From: DATGQT01 sp033720695
Lineage (GTDB): Bacteria > Bacteroidota > Rhodothermia > Rhodothermales > Rubricoccaceae
Direction of reading: 5' to 3'
NCBI GenBank assembly: GCA_033720695.1
Contig: JAWWCA010000054.1
Span: 1 to 17,352, forward strand
DNA: 17,352 nt
Part shown: in pieces, positions 13,544-17,352 of the stretch
Position numbering within the stretch: position 1 is the stretch's first letter
Layout: the number at the start of each line of letters is the position of its first letter
Notes under the pieces: generated by a model
Database searches by the model: none
What the model was told of the DNA's origin: nothing
What the model saw: the letters and a program-made list of their open reading frames with translations, nothing else
Position numbers and translations under genes: made by a program

Positions 13544-13665
13544 CTACCGAGTCGCCGGATGCGGCACCCGAGCCGTCGCAGAAGATGCCCGAACGGTGTG
13601 ACCTGGAACGCTGCTTGCACGACCTTATCAACAGACCGCCCTCTCGCCGCTGGCGCCTGTCCGCC

Positions 13666-14322
13666 ATGACCGTCCAAACCCTCCTCGACCCGACCATCCC
13701 GGCCCTCTCGGTCGGCGATGCCGCAGGCCAGGCGCTCTATCGCATGGCCGAGTATGGGGTCGAGCACCTCCCGGTGGTGGGGGCGGAGCAGCGGCTCGTG
13801 GGGATCATCAGCGAGAGCGTCCTCCGCGCCCACCCCGACCCCGGCGCCCCCCTCGCCACCCTCGCCGCCGGCGAGCCGCTCTCGGTCGCTCCCGACACCC
13901 ACGTGTTCGACGCGGTGCACCAGATGCTCACGCACGGGTTGAGCCTGATGCCGGTGGCGAGCGCGGACGGTCGCTACCTCGGCCTCGTGGTGCGCCCGGC
14001 GCTCTTCGGCCAGCTCGCGCACATGCTCGCGACCGAAGAGCCTGGTGCCATCATCGTGCTCGAAGGCCAGCGGCGCGACTTCTCGCTCGCCCAGCTCGCC
14101 CACCTCATCGAGCAGAACGACGTCCGCATCCTCTCAGTCTCGACCGAGGACGACCCCGGCGCCGGCCTCGTCCGCGTCACGCTCAAGCTCAACGTGACCG
14201 ACTCCTCGCGCGTGCGGCATCTCATGGAGCACCACGGCTACCGCATCGTCGCCCTCTTCGACGAGGCCGACGCCGACCTCCAGAGCCGCGTCGACGCGTT
14301 CCTGCGCTACCTCGAAGTCTAG
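13666..14322 (+). CDS. CBS-pair protein with C-terminal ACT-like region
   Basis: This encodes 218 residues from the ATG at 13666, where the protein begins MTVQTLLDPTIPALSVGDAA, typical of this family. The frame is open back to 13585, but those 27 residues look unrelated and Arg/Cys-rich. The first CBS motif spans about residues 5-60 (ALYRMAEYGVEHLPVV, LVGIISES) and the second about 70-130 (LSVAPDTHVFDAVHQMLTHG, LSLMPVASADGRYLGLV). CBS pairs bind adenosine nucleotides such as AMP or ATP and act as energy sensors. The last 85 residues (GAIIVLEGQRRDFSLAQLAHL, RVTLKLNVTDSSRV, YRIVALFDEADADLQSRV) look like an ACT-type fold, a common ligand-binding partner. It is cytoplasmic, with no catalytic domain visible. 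In related genomes I recall this type lying near an NAD kinase gene; here an unrecognised gene follows by 59 bp. Confidence 0.85.
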   Translation: MTVQTLLDPTIPALSVGDAAGQALYRMAEYGVEHLPVVGAEQRLVGIISESVLRAHPDPGAPLATLAAGEPLSVAPDTHVFDAVHQMLTHGLSLMPVASADGRYLGLVVRPALFGQLAHMLATEEPGAIIVLEGQRRDFSLAQLAHLIEQNDVRILSVSTEDDPGAGLVRVTLKLNVTDSSRVRHLMEHHGYRIVALFDEADADLQSRVDAFLRYLEV

Positions 14323-14326
14323 GCAC

Positions 14327-14375
14327 CTCGTTCCGGGCCCTCCCGGCCCCTCCCCAGCCAGCAACCAGGAACGAG
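14327..14375 (+). promoter_or_regulatory. 8-bp inverted repeat in the CBS/hypothetical intergenic leader
   Basis: CTCGTTCC (14327-14334) and GGAACGAG (14368-14375) are perfect reverse complements around a 33-nt C-rich loop. The left arm starts 4 nt after the CBS stop. The right arm overlaps an AGGA sequence (14367-14370) about 11 nt before the next ATG, one of the few Shine-Dalgarno-like sequences in the window. Pairing would mask that site, so a role in coupling or limiting translation is possible. Confidence 0.35.
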
Positions 14376-14381
14376 ACCTCG

Positions 14382-14882
14382 ATGGACGACAAACGCTCCG
14401 CCGCTGCGCTCCATGCCTTCGCGCTGATCGCCGCTTTTCGGACGGCGCTGGGGGTGAGCCGCGGGATCGCTGGCCGCCGGGCCGGCCAGGACCCGACCGA
14501 GAACGAGCCGGCGGCGCCTGTGCGGGCGTATCTCCGCGCTGCCACCGGCCGACTCGGTGGTCTGCTCGTACAGCTCCGCCTCCGCCTCGCCGCCGGGTCG
14601 CTGGAGGACGACCACGCGGCCCTCGTGCAGGCCTTCGAAGACCGCCTCGCGCTCGCCGATCTCGCCGAAGAGCTGCGTATTGTCCACCAGAAGCTCCTCA
14701 GCCTCTACCCCCGTGTGGATGCCGAGGTCGTGGAGGCCATCCGACAGCGCCATCGCGACGCGCGTACGCTCGCCGAGGCCGAGGGGCTGCCCGGCGCGTT
14801 CGAGGAGGCCCTCACGTCCCTCTTGGAGCGTCTCGCCGACGACCTCGCGGCCCTCCGCGCCGCCCTCGTGGAACGGGCGTGA
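14382..14882 (+). CDS. Uncharacterised helical protein before gyrB
   Basis: This encodes 166 residues; I do not recognise the family. The composition is rich in Ala, Leu, Arg and Glu and predicts an almost all-helical soluble protein. Helix-forming stretches cover about residues 4-30, 45-75 (RAYLRAATGRLGGLLVQLRL), 78-112 (a Leu/Ala-rich amphipathic segment ending RIVHQKLLSL), 114-133 (VDAEVVEAIRQRHRDARTLA) and 137-165. No signal peptide, cysteine or catalytic motif is apparent. The amphipathic pattern would suit a helical bundle or dimeric scaffold. An AGGA lies about 11 nt before the ATG at 14382. It follows the CBS gene by 59 bp and is separated from gyrB by 150 bp containing a promoter-like box, so it is more likely co-transcribed with the CBS gene than with gyrB. 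Coding is supported by GC-rich third codon positions like those of its neighbours. Confidence 0.7.
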   Translation: MDDKRSAAALHAFALIAAFRTALGVSRGIAGRRAGQDPTENEPAAPVRAYLRAATGRLGGLLVQLRLRLAAGSLEDDHAALVQAFEDRLALADLAEELRIVHQKLLSLYPRVDAEVVEAIRQRHRDARTLAEAEGLPGAFEEALTSLLERLADDLAALRAALVERA

Positions 14883-14956
14883 AACGGCTCTGATGGGGCA
14901 ACCGCTAAGGCGGCCGGGGCGTTCGAGAAAAACCTGAAAGAGCGGCCCGTATGTGG

Positions 14957-14964
14957 TAAATTTG
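14957..14964 (+). promoter_or_regulatory. Bacteroidota-type -7 promoter box for gyrB
   Basis: TAAATTTG matches every fixed position of the Bacteroidota primary sigma -7 consensus TAnnTTTG. It lies about 68 bp upstream of the gyrB ATG, in an AT-rich dip of otherwise GC-rich DNA. The -33 position (around 14934) reads CTG instead of TTG, so that element is weak. Transcription would start near 14971. Confidence 0.6.
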
Positions 14965-15032
14965 CGGGATCGGCTGCGCGACACGCGCGCGCCTCCTGAC
15001 GGGCCGTCCCCCCGGACCAGAGACCCCTACGC

Positions 15033-17021
<1,989 letters not shown>

Positions 17022-17032
17022 GCATGGCCGGC

Positions 17033-17082
17033 GGATGCAAGGCGGGGGGCGGCCGCTCCCCGTCCTCGTCCGCCCTCCATCC
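17033..17082 (+). terminator. Extended interrupted hairpin between gyrB and the GT2 gene
   Basis: GGATG (17033-17037) pairs with CATCC (17078-17082) and GGCGG (17041-17045) with CCGCC (17070-17074), with symmetrical 3-nt internal gaps. The enclosed part holds a further near-palindrome around GCGGCCGC (17049-17056). It starts 11 nt after the gyrB stop and ends 3 nt before the next ATG. There is no T-run, so it may stabilise the 3' end or limit translation of the following gene rather than terminate. Confidence 0.4.
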
Positions 17083-17085
17083 TCC

Positions 17086-17352
17086 ATGACCCCTACCGTC
17101 TCGGTCGTCGTCCCCGTCTTCGAGGAGGCCGCGAGCCTCCCCGAGCTGGCGGCGGAGATCCGGCAAGCGATAGAGGGCGCGGGCCGGACCTTCGAGGTGT
17201 GGTTCGTCGACGACGGCTCACGCGACGGGTCGTGGGAGGCGATCGAGCAGCTCCACGCCGCGGACCCGCGGTTCGCCGGGGTCCGGTTCCGGCGCAACTA
17301 CGGCAAGAGCGCCGCGCTCGCCGCCGGCTTCGCCCGCGCGCGGGGGCGCTAC
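17086..17352 (+). CDS. GT2-family glycosyltransferase, N-terminal part (cut by window edge)
   Basis: Translation from the ATG at 17086 gives 89 residues before the window ends. The sequence opens with VSVVVPVFEEAASLPELAAEI, the first beta strand and loop of a GT-A fold. FVDDGSRDGSWEAIEQL follows, with the Asp pair that helps bind the nucleotide-sugar in GT2 enzymes. FRRNYGKSAALAAGFARA is the pattern of the dolichyl/undecaprenyl-phosphate mannose or glucose synthase-like subgroup (DPM1/GtrB-like). These make lipid-linked sugars at the inner face of the membrane; the acceptor cannot be seen because the C-terminus and any membrane helices are missing. It lies 64 bp after gyrB on the same strand, behind a large hairpin. 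The ATG follows CATCCTCC without a Shine-Dalgarno sequence. Confidence 0.9.
   Translation, partial: MTPTVSVVVPVFEEAASLPELAAEIRQAIEGAGRTFEVWFVDDGSRDGSWEAIEQLHAADPRFAGVRFRRNYGKSAALAAGFARARGRY

Noticed and set aside
11956..14103. Minus-strand open frame of 715 codons across hflX and the CBS gene
   Set aside because: It spans two well-identified genes and their spacer, and its translation is low-complexity and unlike any protein. It is an antisense shadow.

Overview
The window reads as a GC-rich chromosomal segment from a member of the Bacteroidota/Rhodothermota side of the tree (a Rhodothermales or Rubricoccaceae-like relative is my inference). Four things point there: a secreted protein ending in a type A type IX secretion (T9SS) sorting domain, a BatA-type membrane protein, a UvrA of the class I associate with Bacteroidota, and a TAAATTTG box upstream of gyrB that matches the Bacteroidota -7 promoter consensus TAnnTTTG. 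Almost all start codons lack a Shine-Dalgarno sequence and follow C-rich leaders, as is common in this group. I see no tRNA, rRNA, CRISPR array, transposase, integrase or phage gene; the segment looks like stable core chromosome.

Left part (1-8390), mostly minus strand. In transcription order from the right: uvrA (8390-5433), two GT4-type glycosyltransferases (5271-4000 and 3904-2678), a small two-helix membrane protein (1648-1391), ruvA (1297-698) and an OmpR/PhoB-like response regulator that runs off the left edge (593-1). One plus-strand gene is embedded here, a polytopic membrane protein (1770-2729) whose 3' end overlaps the end of the second glycosyltransferase tail to tail by 52 bp.

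Right part (8680-17352), all plus strand: a 129-residue secreted protein that is almost nothing but a T9SS sorting domain, a strong intrinsic terminator, a small SET-domain protein, a large BatA/von Willebrand A membrane protein, the GTPase HflX, a CBS-pair protein, an unrecognised helical protein, gyrB, and the start of a GT2 glycosyltransferase cut by the right edge.

Functionally this is a mix of DNA maintenance (ruvA, uvrA, gyrB), ribosome rescue (hflX), envelope glycan or glycolipid synthesis (two GT4 enzymes, a GT2 enzyme, perhaps the membrane protein) and signalling (response regulator, CBS protein). No single new multi-gene system is evident. The points most worth a second look are the stand-alone sorting-domain protein, the bacterial SET protein, the UvrA lacking one zinc-binding cysteine pair, the unrecognised gene before gyrB, and inverted repeats at or just after the stop codons of most genes.
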